In this document: in pieces, positions 11,469 to 24,700 of the stretch
Position numbering within the stretch: the stretch's first letter is position 1
Layout of the letters: every line of letters starts with the position of its first letter
DNA from: Theobroma cacao
Lineage: Eukaryota; Streptophyta; Magnoliopsida; Malvales; Malvaceae
Reading direction: 5' to 3'
Assembly (NCBI RefSeq): GCF_000208745.1
Contig: NC_030855.1
Location: forward strand, 2,881,322-2,945,321
Length of the DNA: 64,000 nucleotides
Translations under genes and position numbers: made by a program
Notes under the pieces: model-generated
What the model saw: only the letters and a program-made list of their open reading frames with translations
Databases searched by the model: none
What the model was told of the DNA's origin: nothing

Positions 11469-12340
11469 CATATAAAAAAACTAGTTTGGTTTTTTTGGTG
11501 GATTGGTTAAAAAATTTTAAAATCGAGAACCGACCAAAAAACCAATCGAACCAAATATTTTAGACTAATTAATCGAATGAACCAATTAAACCGAACAGTT
11601 TTACCAAAATCGCATTTGGCTTGAGTGGATAATTGGTCTAAATTGATTTCCTCACCTCTACTTCAACCTTCTATCCCTTTTTTTGTTTTGTCCAAGGACC
11701 AAATTACCCTCAAATTTTTATCAAAAAATTATTTTTTCTAAAGAAAAAATGGACTTGATTTTTAATTGTATGAATTTTAAAATATTATCAAACAAAATTA
11801 AAAAGGTTTTCATAGTTTTAAACTTCAAATATATTTTTTGAAATAAGATTTGAACCAAATTAGATGAGTATAAGAAACCAAAATTTAATTCAAGAACTAC
11901 TAATATTGTAATTAACTTACATTATCTTACATTCCATATTTGATAGTCCTAGTTCAAAGTATACCATTAATGAAAGGCAGTGCATAATTTAATAAAACAA
12001 ATAAAGGTTTCATTTTCAAAGGATTTATCACAAAAAATAATTCAGATACTCTAACAATACTAATTAATATTTTTTTGAAAAGTTGAATATTATTAGCATA
12101 ATTGTGATAAGTCACAGAAAGAAAAAAAGTCTTCGATTTTACGAGTCTTAATCGATATCAAATGATACAATAAGTCATATAAATATATGATAATAGTGAT
12201 TAGTAGCTTACATTAAGGTTAACCTTACAATTGACAAGATTTCCATTTTTAAAGTGTGTTAGTGAGACATAGATTCAAAGGGCTTTCAATATAGCCTTTT
12301 TTTTTTTAGTCTAATGGAGTTACAATGCCATATATTTTAT
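11469..12340. other. Intergenic; GGTT/GAACC-rich element edge then AT-rich spacer
   Basis: 11469-11660 carries alternating GGTTTGGTT/AACCAATC/CCGAACC words typical of small palindromic plant DNA elements, matching the left side of the N gap. The rest has no recognisable gene or repeat. Confidence 0.4.
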
Positions 12341-12344
12341 GTGG

Positions 12345-12865
12345 GAATAGGAGCTAGTATTAATCGGTTCCGATTAAATAAATCAATTGAAATCAATTGA
12401 ATTTGATTCAGTTTGTTCAATTTCAATTTTAATTAGTACATCCGAGTATTTGACTCATTAGTTGATACATGATCTCTTTATTTAAAAAGTTGAGTTCAAA
12501 TCTCTTCTTTCTCATTATAAAAAAAATTTCAATTTTAATTAGTGATTTGGTTTGGTATGTTCGATTATTTCGATTAGTTTTTGGTGTTTGAAATTTACAA
12601 TCAAATCAATTGAAAAATTGATCATTAGTAATATATATTTTAAATATTATATATAATATAATATATTTTATATTTAATATAATTAAATATAATATTTTTT
12701 ATATATGTTATAAATATTAATGGTTTTTTAATTAACATTTTGTATATAATATGAATTACTAATAAAATAGTAAAATAAATAAATGATTATTTTATGAGAA
12801 TTCGATTAATTCGATTTTCGAAATTAAAGATTGAACTGATTGAAGTGATCCAATGTTCACCCTAC
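12345..12865. mobile_element. Possible small DNA element hosting a SINE
   Basis: The segment is bounded by AATCGGTTCCGATT-type words on the left and GATTGAACTGATTGAAGTGATC on the right, with an AT-rich centre. It resembles the sequence around the N gap. It is interrupted at 12437-12526 by a SINE with a perfect target duplication, so it predates that insertion. The exact ends are uncertain. Confidence 0.35.
12437..12526 (+). mobile_element. Short tRNA-derived SINE, about 90 bp, with 16-bp target duplication
   Basis: The insert is flanked by perfect direct repeats TTTCAATTTTAATTAG at 12421-12436 and 12527-12542. Inside are a box-A-like TTGACTCATTAGTTGATAC, a box-B-like GAGTTCAAATCTC and a terminal A-run. 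Together these indicate a tRNA-derived SINE moved by a LINE-type machinery. Related copies are at 30843-30933 and about 40229-40335. Confidence 0.75.
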
Positions 12866-13059
12866 TTGTTAATTTTGAGGTACATAAAACCCAATAAAAT
12901 TTAACTACCCGAACTTGAAATAAAAAAATTAATATTATAATAAAAATTAAGATAATAAAATAAGTTTAAAATGGTAATTTAATATAAAGGTTTTTACAAA
13001 AGGTAAAAAGGACAAAATGGGGCAGTGAAGTGAGGATAATTTAGTAAATATGCGTTGGT

Positions 13060-13310
13060 TTGGCATTTTAAGGGGGTCGCTTTCGTGGACGTTGGGCAAC
13101 TCGCAAAACGGCTATATATATCCAAACCCGAAGATGCCTGACAGGCGGTTTTTCGATGGATCGTGGAACGTTTCTAACGTGACGGCGCATGACAAAATTC
13201 CCAATTAAATGCGCGGCAGAAGTAGAGACACGTGGCGCCAAGCATTGGGAGAACCATGGGCCGCTTTGGTGTCTTGTCGGCAACCCTTTTCTGCTTCGAG
13301 AGTGAAGATC
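13060..13310. promoter_or_regulatory. GC-rich promoter-like patch with G-box/ABRE
   Basis: The patch stands out from AT-rich flanks. It contains TATATATA (13113-13120) and ACACGTGGC (13228-13236), an ABRE/G-box core. On the plus strand a 38-codon ATG frame follows (13189-13305), with no recognised product. It may be the promoter or 5' end of a gene whose body is lost or not recognisable. Coding is not supported. Confidence 0.35.
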
Positions 13311-15708
13311 TGAATGGTATTTCTGTTTTTTAACTTGCGTGCCGGCCTACACTATATATTTAGCCTTGGTTGGCAACCCGTGATTTTGACAAGTGGCACC
13401 GCACTCGGTGACTTGTTCTACTCGTTTGGTTTTAACTCAAAAGCAATTACTGCTGCTCGCTCTTTTCTACTACATTGTTTTCTTTTTTACAAAATTTATA
13501 AAATTTTAATTTGAAATTATCACTAGTTTGAAAATAGAAAATAAAGTGGATAGTAATAGCTAAGGATAATAAAAAATAAGAATAATTTTTTTGATCTTTT
13601 ATGGAAAATAAAATACTCTCTCTGTCTCATTTAGACATTTTATTTTTTAAAAATTTGTAACTTCATAATTTTGTTAAAAATAATAATTAAAATTGAATTT
13701 ATTTGATAAACAAAGAACAAATAAAATGGGACGGAAGGAATATTAATTTAAAATAACGGAAGGTAAAGGTTATATGTTTACGAATGGAAAGAGTAATACT
13801 ATATGTACATGTTTGGATTGATGGAAGAAAAGATTTGTTTATAAAAACAAAATGTATTATTGTAATGGATGGATGCTTGAATGTGGTTAATTGTTTATGG
13901 TATGTAAAGGATGATAATACACAAGTGTCTACATATTACAATATCTTCTTAGAACACAGAGAAAAGGACTGAGCCCTTCTTTGCATCCTAAGCATAACGA
14001 ATGAAATCATGGTGATGAAGGGAGGCCACGTCTCTAAATCGAGAACAAACATCAAGGAAGATGGAGGTGTCTTTGATTGGACAACTACCCAATGTGCAGT
14101 CTTTGTTTATGTCTGTCAGCTTAGGCTTTAATCTCCAGTCTGAACACACCACTTCTTGTATGAAACTTTGGAAACTGTTTCCGAGAGCTAATTTCATCCC
14201 TACAAACATAACTGATTGACCTTGTCCCATCTTCCAGCAAAGGCTTCTTCTTTATCTACCCTGTCTGTTTCATAATCTCTTTGATTTTGTAGCCTAGTTC
14301 CTTATGACAGTCAAGTATTCTGGCACAACCCTTTGAATATGTGTTACCGTCACTCTCACACGAGGTTGGTTTTTTAGCAATTCTTGCCTCACATCTAACC
14401 TTCCAGATGTAAAGGCCGCAGACACAGAAAGTATGCTACTCACTTCATCAGATAGATTCTTAACAGAAAGCAACTTATCCTCTCAAGCCACTTATCCAGT
14501 ACCGTAATCTCCCTAAATGTTGAAGTTGATTTGTTACCTTAATCCTATGCCAACCCACACATTGCAAAACTACATGTTTAATAGGCTACTCTCCTTTTAT
14601 GGCAGAAGGGCATAAAGAAATTTATAATTTTATGGGAGATTTGTAGATGCCAATTTGGCTTCCAAACAATATTACCTAACCTTGTGAAGTAAAAGATGTA
14701 GTTAATTTGTTAAACAGGAGATTCGTGCCTTTACTTATTATTGAATCAAATATTAAGCCATCCAGCTTCTTAATAACTTGCAGTGAAATCTAATCCATCA
14801 CAAAGCTTGCAATTTAACATTAAATGAAATGTTAAAACATCCAACTTCTTATTAACTTGCAGTCAAATGTAATCCATCACAGAGAAAGGAGAAGCATTTA
14901 GAGCTCAAAGTTTTGAAAGAGCTAGTTGTAGTGTTTTATCAATAAATGTACCTAATTGCTAGCAGATAGTTGGTAAAGTTTCCGATCCCATCATTTGTGG
15001 TGGAATTACCAACTCAATTGTCGAAATTAACCATACCTTTTAACTTTTGGCTAATTCTAATGTTCCAACACTGACTCACAATTTGCTGTACCTTCTTAAC
15101 TTATGGTTTTAATTCTCTAATACCATCAATCATTGCTATACATAACATGATGCTTTCAGAAAACTTAAGGTTAACTGCCCCCCTAGTCAGACAGTAAAAA
15201 TGTGCAAAATCAATCAGTTGAGAAGGATTATGCATTACTAATTTATTAGCCAAAGAAAACAATCTTGAATTGATAATTATCATAATTAGAGTTTTGCATT
15301 TATCACAAAACTGAAAAATTTGTACACAGGATTCCCGTTTTACAACCCATTCAAAGAACCTTACAGACTGATTTGGGGAAGCAGGGAAGCCATATAATCT
15401 GTTACAAACTTACATAACATAATGCAGCAGGGTTATAAACAGAATTTGATGGCAAAGCTAATTGATGCCGCATGTGTTGACCCATACAAACAACAATATC
15501 TACCTTATGACAGAAATTACGAACCAACCTTGGGAGTTCTCAAGTTGACAAACATCACCAGAGGCTGCTTCCTTGAATGAATTTTGATTGCCATTATACG
15601 CATCCAAAAACTGCTTATTCAGTTCTCTTGATAGCAGATTGGCAAATTCTTGTCATCAATCATCAGAAAAACTCCAGTTTATGCTTTTGATTGAGTCAGC
15701 AAAGATTG
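13311..15708. other. Region downstream of MED15a; unidentified gene-like sequence
   Basis: 13311-13970 is AT-rich. From about 13980 to 14700 the composition becomes gene-like on the minus strand, with short open pieces (for example 13988-14230, 80 codons) broken by stops. I could not assign a family; remnants of a LINE or of an old gene are possible. 15300-15708 is probably the 3' UTR and flank of the MED15a gene. Confidence 0.35.
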
Positions 15709-18700
15709 CTATGCAGCACTCAAGCAGTTCTCCCAAGTCCCATATTTTGAGCTAAAGCTGCCTCCACCACTCTGTTGCGCATGCTCAGAAATTACGGCTC
15801 GGGCGCAAACATCCCAAGTCCTTGCTATCTCACCAAGTGACATAGGCTGTGAAAGGGTTCGCAGTGATATACTAAACCTTGACTTCGCTTTAACTGAAAG
15901 GTCTTCGTACTCCTTACTGTGAATCCAGAATATAAGACCAAAATTTATTTTCAATGCAAAAAAGGTCAAATATTAGACATTTAGATTCGAACCAACTTGC
16001 TCTTAACCAGGAACATGACCCTAAGCCAATGCTAATAACTGCTAACAAAATTTTCTCCTAGAACATTGAAAAACCTAAAATATATTTGAAGTGATATACA
16101 ATTAACAATTACCATAGAAGTTGAAGTTGAAGTTGCTGCATCAATTAACCAGTCAAATTGACTCACTCAGCAATTAAATCAATGAACAGATTTAAGTAAC
16201 ATGAAGAAGAAAATGAACCTTTTCCCACAATATTTGATGGAGGAAACTATGAAAATAATCAGAAATCATAATAAAAATTCTCAAATAACAATAATCAAAT
16301 ACTCAAAGTTATCTAAACTACTGATCTCCAAAAAATTCAAGATACCAATATCTCAATAATTCACAAATTGAAGCATACTCAAAACTAAAATAAGATAGGT
16401 ATTAACAACTAAATCCTAAACCCTAGTAGAAATGCAAAATGTCAAATATAATTTTTAAAACTTAAAACCCTAGTAGAAATGCAAAATATCAAGTATAAGC
16501 CTTAAGCCCTGTAATCGAAAAATAAGAAAAATACTAATTAATATAAATATCCTAAATATATATAAAAGTTACAATCAAACCCATAAGATATAATAAAGAA
16601 ACAAAACAAAGTCCTACATAATCTTCAACTAGATTCTTTCCATCCTCCATCTATATCAGGCCAGTAACCTTTCATTAAAACACAAAAGATTATTTCTTTA
16701 AACTATTACATTTGGAAATTGTAGTTAAATAAAATAAAGGATAAAAGTGAATCAAACCATGATTCATAATAATTTGCTAAAAAATAAATCAAACAGTTTC
16801 TAAACAGAATACTAGCCAATTTAAGAAGAGGATGAAGAGAGAAGGGTGCCTTGAATTCGTATACGATGTTTCCTCACCTGACTTCAACAGGAAACTTGTC
16901 TAATAGTATTGGGGAACAATTTGGATAATTTGTGGGAACTAGCAAACGCAGGGGCTGAATTGGTGACTGCATAGCAACAAAGCATATAGATAATGAAGAG
17001 AAAAGCATAAAACTTCAAGTTAATACATCACTTTCTTTCCACAATCTGAAAGCTTACCATTTGTGCTGACATATACTGTGATTTCAAGTTTGAACTGAGA
17101 GCCACAGCACTGAAAGAGCACTTGACAATGGTTCCTTCACCCCCTTCAGCAGTTGCTGCTGCTGCACTTGGATCAACATCTTCATCACTGATATCGACCA
17201 CTGTGTCTATAAGTCGTAGGTTTATTTCCCTAATTTCTTCCAAAAGGGCATGATTAGCCTGCAATAGATCCCATCAAATTTTGTACATCTAATTACATAC
17301 AGCAAACTGCACACTGCTATCTTAGATAATACAAAATTATAAATAAGTTTTCTCATGTCAGCATCAGATGGCTTATATTTATTGCTAAGCAGAAATCGAC
17401 GTGTGAAAAACAAAATGCCAGGGATCTCTTTGACACAAGGCGACAGAGCATCAGAAAGTAAAATGGCAGTTAGAGAAAAATATGTTGTCTATATGGTAGA
17501 AATTTAATGGACTTTGAATAATAACCAGATTATTGAAAGTGATTGAATTTCCAATCAGACATCAGATAGAGATATAAGGTCAAACTGGAACTGGGAATTT
17601 AGGTTTCATATATTGCACATGATTTAATAGATTGCAGAACTAACATTTTCTTTACAGGCTTCCTGACTAGATTCTAAAGCTTAATTACTATGATTGATGC
17701 TTATCAGGATTAGATGCATTCCAAGAAAGGAAGGACGCTGTTAATGAACACCTAGCCTGTAATCAGGATGTAACACTAGCAGTGGCTGATTAATACTAGC
17801 AGCAAATTTGGCACTGTTATTGAAACAAAATGCATGAAATCAGAAGGGACAAAAAAAACCGAAGAACCATGTGATTCAGAACACCAGATGAACAATGATG
17901 CCTATGTTGAAAAGATCCACAAAGTTTACTTCACCAATATTTATGTTGCATTTTATTTAAATGTTCATCGCATGCTTAAATGTAACTAACTAAACACAAC
18001 TGTGACTCATGGTAAATCTTGAGTTCATATTCACAAATACATTCGAATCTTTAAGGTTTCTGAAATTAAAATTTAAGATTGTAGTCATATTGATGTTTAA
18101 TGGATTCTAATGCCGAAGCTAAAAAAAAAAGAAACAAACAAAAAAAAAAAACAAAAACACAAAATCAACGTGACAATATAGACAAAATAAAAAGTTTAGC
18201 TGTTCTAAGAGGAAAATAGAACATAAGTTTGAAACATTCTGAAGATGGAAGATGAACATTCAATTTGGCATAGAGACAGCATAAAATAGCTCAGCCATAT
18301 AAAGTGGTGGAAGAGGCTTATGAAAACATAGCTGAAAAATTAAAAAAATGTACCATGAGCAAAGAATGATACCTCAATTCTAGGCCTCTTGACACTAGAT
18401 GTTGCAGTTGACTCCAAGTCAGATGTCTCTGAACCAGTTAATTGCTTGAAACTATCATTTACGCTCCCTGCAGATGATACAACATTTAGGGGCATGGCGC
18501 TAGTGTAACGCCTCATTCTCTTTGTCCCATTCATTCCATCTTGGGTGATGAAATTTCTTGCTTGCAGACGACACTTTGTCATGGCAACCAGATCCTCACC
18601 AACTGCAGCTCTAGATCCATTACCTGGCGCTGACCCTGCTATCCTGTCAGTCATGCTGACAACTGAGCCAATGTCACTTACAGATGCACCCAATGCTGTA

Positions 18701-21700
18701 GGTGACATGGATTTCACCTGAAATTGTAACTCATTAAAATTAAATAAATCCAATATATTTTTAAAAGAAAAGAAGAAAGAACTTCTAAAGCTGTCTCACA
18801 GAAGTAACCACAAAAGAGAGGGAGTAAAGTGTCAAGAATTGAGCTTCACTAACCGCCTTCATTAAACGTTCAAGAGGCTGCTCTGTAATGTTAGACCTGC
18901 TAGAAACAGTTGTCAAAGCATTAGGATGAGTCCCATCTGCTCCAGTGAACTCTGCAAGGAGAGGTGAGGCTGATATCCCAGGAGTGCCAATTGCGAGGGA
19001 TTGGGAGCCCGGTTGAACACCAGTTCCTTGTTGATGTCCAACATTTGCAGCATTTGAGAGAGAAGAAGTGCCTGGAACAGGTTTTTCAGATTCCCCAAGC
19101 ATAGGTGATGGGGCCAACGGAGTTGAAGGTGAAGGAACAACAAAAGGTGAGTTTGCAGATTGCAAAGGGGTTCCAGTTTTTGAGATGGATGTTAGCAGGC
19201 TTTGCTGATCAACCTGTGGGGAAGAATGCTGAGGCATCTGGGGAGATGCAGCCTGAAGGAGCTGGGGTGAAGAAATAGGAAATTGAGAACCTGGTTTCAA
19301 CTGTTGATGGGTATAAGATTGGCGCTGGCCTGCTGGGAGATGTTGTTGAAAGACCCCCGGCTTAACACCCATCCCCTGTCTCATTTTCATATCATTTACA
19401 TCATTCATCTGATGCAGCTGTGGTATCTGGTGTGTCTGCAACTGTGTGGGCAGCTGTTGCTTTGCTTGCTGGTGCAACTGCTGCTGCTGCTGCTGTTGTT
19501 GTTGCTGTTGTTGTTGCATTAGCTGCTGCTTCTGGATATACTGTTGCTGCTGCATCTGGCGCTGTTGATACTGCTGTTTGAGCTGTTGTGACTGCAGCAT
19601 TTGTTGTTCCGGCTTGTTTAGATGCTGGTGCTGAAGCATGTTGGAATTTGACTGAAGAGGATTCATGTTTTGCTGCAGAACACTTATACCACTTTGTGAT
19701 GACAAACTGCTGATATTTGCTTGTTGGGAGGTACTCACAGGATTTTGTTGTAAAGGTCCTGGAGCGACCTGCTGCATTGAGCCTAAGGCATTTCCTTGTC
19801 CTGAATCCAAATTGGAACCTGGCTGCAGCGAATTTAACATGGTCTGCTGTGCTGTTGAAACCCCAGGTAAAGAAGACAAAGAATTGTGCTGCAAACTTGT
19901 CAAATTGTTCGTCTGCATTGTTGGCACAGAACCTTGTATATTTATTGACTGCAACTGAGGGTTCATTTGATTATCATGAGACTGTGTCTGATTAATTTGA
20001 GGTTGTGGCTGCTGCATGGAATGCATATGAGGTGGAGGAAGCTGTCCTTGCTGCAGCGTTGAGGCAGGCTTCCTTGGCCTATTGGTATTTATAAAATTTA
20101 TTATCTGCTTCTCATATGAAGTCAACTTATCCTTGAAAGTGGGTAAGATATTTGCTTTGGAAACTGATAAGAAAGTTATAATGCGCTCCAACATGGTCTT
20201 GAATAATTTCAACTTCTCAAGCTGGTCTGACTTAGGCTGCTGTGGAAGAGAATCATGCTGGAAAATAGTACGCATAAAATTGTATTAACAGAAACAAATA
20301 AACTTACCAACCACAATTACACCATATAAGCATAAATGCAACTACTAAACAGTGCCTACAGGAAAGAGATTCAACTAGCAACCCAAAACCAGCATGTAAT
20401 CAAAAGCTTTCTAATGTGCAGTAGTGAATTCTGATTCTCCAGTGTTGTCATCGTGCATGCCTAGGTGCTAAGGCTCTAAGGCACAGCACAAATCAAGCAA
20501 AGCACCTTGCACCCCTTAAGGCAAGGGCCTTTACTCAGGCCCATGGCTTTTGCGACTAGGTGCACCTTCTTCAAGGTGAAAGGCGCAGAAAAAATGAGCC
20601 TAAGTGTCCTTTGGTTTCTATAGGCTTTAATTTGTTTTGTCAGTTACTCTATAAATAGTAAAAAAAGGCCAGTTTTAAATCTATTTCCAGGAAAAAATTA
20701 AATATTATAATTGATGCACAACTTTTTGTTATGGAAGTGAAGGAAACTTGGAACGTTGTTTGATAACATTGGTTATGATAATTCTTGATCTTTGGAACAT
20801 ATTAGGCAATGTAACGGATTAAACTCTTTAATGTTTATTAACAAAATCATATATTTTAAGCTTATAAGACACAACACAGAATTTTCTTTGTCCCGTATAT
20901 ATAATTATCTTCCAGCAATTAGAGCCTTACTTCACTCAGGCAAGCAGTTTTTTGCACCTTGCATCTCAGGTAAGGGTCCTAGCGCCTCATGCGAGGTAAG
21001 TGTCCTAGTGCCTTTGACAACATTGCTATTGTCTAAATTCTATTCAGACATACAAGGCAGCAGAGGGCAGTGCAGATCAGTCCCACTGCTCTTTGGAGGT
21101 CAGGGAATGAATATAGAAGATTATGTAAAAGGACAACCTACCTGCTGCAATTTGGCAGCGATTTTCTGGTACATCTCATTTAATTCAGGCAAGTATGTCT
21201 CTTTCATGGTTTTGATCTGCAACATTAAATCAGGAAACAGAATGGTTAACCAACAATTAAACCACTCAATTTGTCCAAGTCTAATAATTAATGAGAAAAG
21301 TGAAAAGATCTTTTCATTTGCTGACAAGCAGAGACTGATTTTAGTTAATAAGTGAAGAAACAAATGCATCAATAAATGATGATTAATGTAGTTAAATCAT
21401 GCAAGATATCGTTGATCTATTTGACAGTTTTCTTGCTCACCAATATAATGGATCTTTAATTGACCACAGAAGGATTTATATAAGCTTTATTTTCTTTCTT
21501 CTAAGAACAAGACAAAAGAATTCAAATTCTTATTAACAAACTAGTAAGACATTCAAAAAATGTCAGGATTTCTCTCATCAAATTTGTTTTTAAGTTCGTA
21601 ATTCTTTTTGTTTATACTTCAGCAGAGAGAAGCATCCCAAAATACTCTAATAATCGTCTCAAAACCACTTTCCTACAACTCAAAACCTTCTTGAAACCAA

Positions 21701-24700
21701 GTCGTTAGTGTAGTAGTATCTACAGGAGAATGTATGAAGATAGATTTTACCTTCTGATAGACCTCTTCTTGCCAATCACCACCATTTGCATGTCCTGTTT
21801 GAGCTGTGGAATCTAAAGATGCTGAAAAAGATATATAAAACAATGAACACATAAGAAAAATGGAAATTTCTGGAGGAGAAAGAGTAAGTAAGGACAACAT
21901 AATTCAAATGAAATAAAATTGTTCCTTACACGTAAAGATACATGATTCTGTTGCATATATGTAACAGAACATTAAAATAGATAATTTGTGGAGGAAGTAT
22001 ATATCTTGAGCAGAAAACAGCCAACTTTCATAGGAAATTAAAGTAAAATAAAATATACATAGCATAGATGAGAAGATCAAACATAGCTAGATGGGAAGAT
22101 CAAACAGGGACTGGAATGCAACCAATGACCCATGTCATAAAATTCCATCGGACCCACCATGGGTACAACTGAAATGAATTTGAAGAAACCCAGTGTAAAC
22201 ATTTTCAACATGTACATATGAAAAGATTTTATCCCTAGTTTCTGCAGCTAACCATGCGTATCCAAGTTTGAGGTTACTCGTTAAAAAGCATGCTCCCTGC
22301 AACACCCAATTTGAATGTCTCTTCCTTTTGGCATATTCCAAGATGCATGTCTACTCTATAAAAGGAAGAAATTTGTAATTTTGGCTTTCCACTGTGATGA
22401 ATAAAGAATAACTAGAGTTCAAACGCATTTTTAATTTTTCAAGGCTGCTTATAGAATTTCTCAAGTTAAGAGCTAATTAAACATTTTCCATCTACAACTA
22501 AGAACTTCAGTTGGACTAGGAGCAAATGGTTGATAAATAAAGTAAACATGAGAAGGAAGACCCATAAAAAGTTAACTCTTTGCAGCCATGGACCTGTTAC
22601 TCATTGAAAGATAAATACGATAACAATAAAGGTAATTCAATCTAAAACATTAAAACAATCTATGGCACAAACTAGACTCAAGGAATACAGGGCGCATATG
22701 AAACCCTGGGGCATTTGGCATCGCATTTGGGAACCAAAAAGCCAGGCAGTTCCTATGATTGACTGATGCAAGTAAAGCGTGCGGCAATTTTGGAAGCACT
22801 GGTTTGTTAGCTAAAGACTAATTATACATCTAACCAAGATGTGAGGTCTGAGATTTGTTTTTGACGGGGATAGCATAGCATAAATTCAAGAAAATGTTCT
22901 CTTTAATCTCCCCAAGTTGGAAAGGAAACTACTTTTGGAAGTAGTGGAAATGCAACACAAAACAATAGCATCAACTAAGAAAATGTATAGTGGGCATATA
23001 AGCTAATAAAAAATTTAAAAGGTTTCAAGGATGAAGTATGCTAGTACTAGAGGAAAAAATTGCACATATTAGCTAATGACACAAGATCAGAAAGCAACAA
23101 AGTAAAGAACAAGGGTAGGTAACTGCATAGATTCAAAAACATACTTGATGATGTCTCTGGAACAGCTCTCTGTGATTGATACAACTGCTTTTGCTGATCT
23201 ATGTGATTTTGGGATTGAAGCAAGGGACTTGATGCTTGACCTGATGCTTGAAGCCTCTGCTGCATATCTCTTGGTAATTGATTGGGCTGCTGTTGCAAAC
23301 TCAACTGTTGCTGCGACTGAGTAGCCTGAGATTGCATTTGCGACATCAATTGCTGCTGCTGCTGCTGCGGCGGTGGCTGCTGGGATGTCTGTCCTTGAGT
23401 TGGTAACAAACTAGGTGCACTCTGCTGCGTTTGTTGGAGTGGAACCTTAGGCTGGGATAGCATGTGTAAAGATTGCTGATTAGTTTGCATGCTTGAGTTA
23501 CCCGGCTGGGTTCCAATCAACTGCTGCTGCTGCTGCTGTTGCTGTAATCCTGAAATATTACTCTGAGGACCCAACTGTTGCTGATGTATATTTGAGAGAT
23601 TGGTTTGTTGAGCCATTAACTGCTGCTGCTGTTGCTGTTGCTGCAGGTTTGAAAGATTATTAGGCTGGCCTAGCAATCTCTGCTGCTGCATGTCCCCAAT
23701 ACCGTTTTGTTGTCCAATTAACTGATTCTGCGTTATATTTGCAGCATTTGTCTGTTGTCCCATTACATGTGGCTGCTGCTGCTGCTGTGGCTGTGGAGGC
23801 TGCTGGTGCTGCTGAGGCATCATTGACTGCTGTGTCATTGGTGTTTGTTGTTGATGAATACCAGCACTGGCAGGCTGTTGTGGCTGTTGCTGCTGTCTAA
23901 GGACTGACTGTTGATGCTGCTGAAGCATGGACTGGGTTGACTGTTGCAAAGAAGATTGCTGATTCTGTTGAAGACCAGGAAGAGGAGTTGATTGCATAAC
24001 AGTTGGCTGCATAACAGATGATGTTTGCATACCAGATTGCTGAGAGGATTGCAACTGAGTAGGCGGTAACAGGTTTTGCTGCTGCTGTTGCTGCATATGA
24101 GACTGCATGAGCGACGGTTGGAGATTTCCCGGTTGAATCTTTTGCCGCATAAGTTGATGCTGTAACTGGTGATGGTATAGCTGCTGCTGCTGTTGCGGAT
24201 GCACCTGTTGCCTTCCTTGCATTTGCCTCTGCTGATTGGCAAAAATATTGGAAGGCATTCCTTGCCCCAGTGAGTTCTGTGTAATTCCAGACATGTTCTG
24301 CATGTTGGAATTCTGACCAACAACATTAGGTATAGGATTCTGAGTTAGACCAGAGACAGGAGGCATTCCAGATTGTAAACCAGCAGAACTTTGAACTCCA
24401 GCAGATGCCATGTTATTTGGAACATTCTGGGGCAACAGTTGTTGACGTGCTTGTGACTGATTACTTTGTAGTGGGATAGGAATTGATTGCCCTTGACCAT
24501 GAACTTGGTTCTGCATGGCCTGAGAACCTACCCAAGATTCTTATATTCAGAAAGAGAAGTTGGGAACAAACCCACAAGAACAGAATTGAAGAACATTTAG
24601 AACAAGATAAACAACAAAAATACCAAAACAGTAACTAATTCATTTAAAAAGAGAACTAGACTTAAAACATGTGAGGGAAATTGAACCATACCCTGAGGAA

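Noticed and set aside
10535..11563. Long open frames on both strands across 10535-11563
   Set aside because: They consist almost entirely of undetermined bases in the N gap.
11600..11650. tRNA-like words (TTGGCTTGAGTGGATAATTGG)
   Set aside because: No complete cloverleaf or box-B partner at the right distance. No true tRNA, rRNA or CRISPR array was found in the window.
19283..19522. Leu-rich and Cys-rich plus-strand frames opposite MED15 exons 4 and 7 (also 19665-19995, 23835-24326, 46619-46876, 50467-50703)
   Set aside because: CAG/CAA repeats read in other frames give poly-Leu, poly-Cys or poly-Ser. The minus-strand MED15 reading explains the sequence.
20082..20288. Plus-strand frame of 68 codons also present at 47554-47760
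   Set aside because: Conserved only because it is antisense to duplicated MED15 exon 7; the minus-strand frame is the conserved protein.
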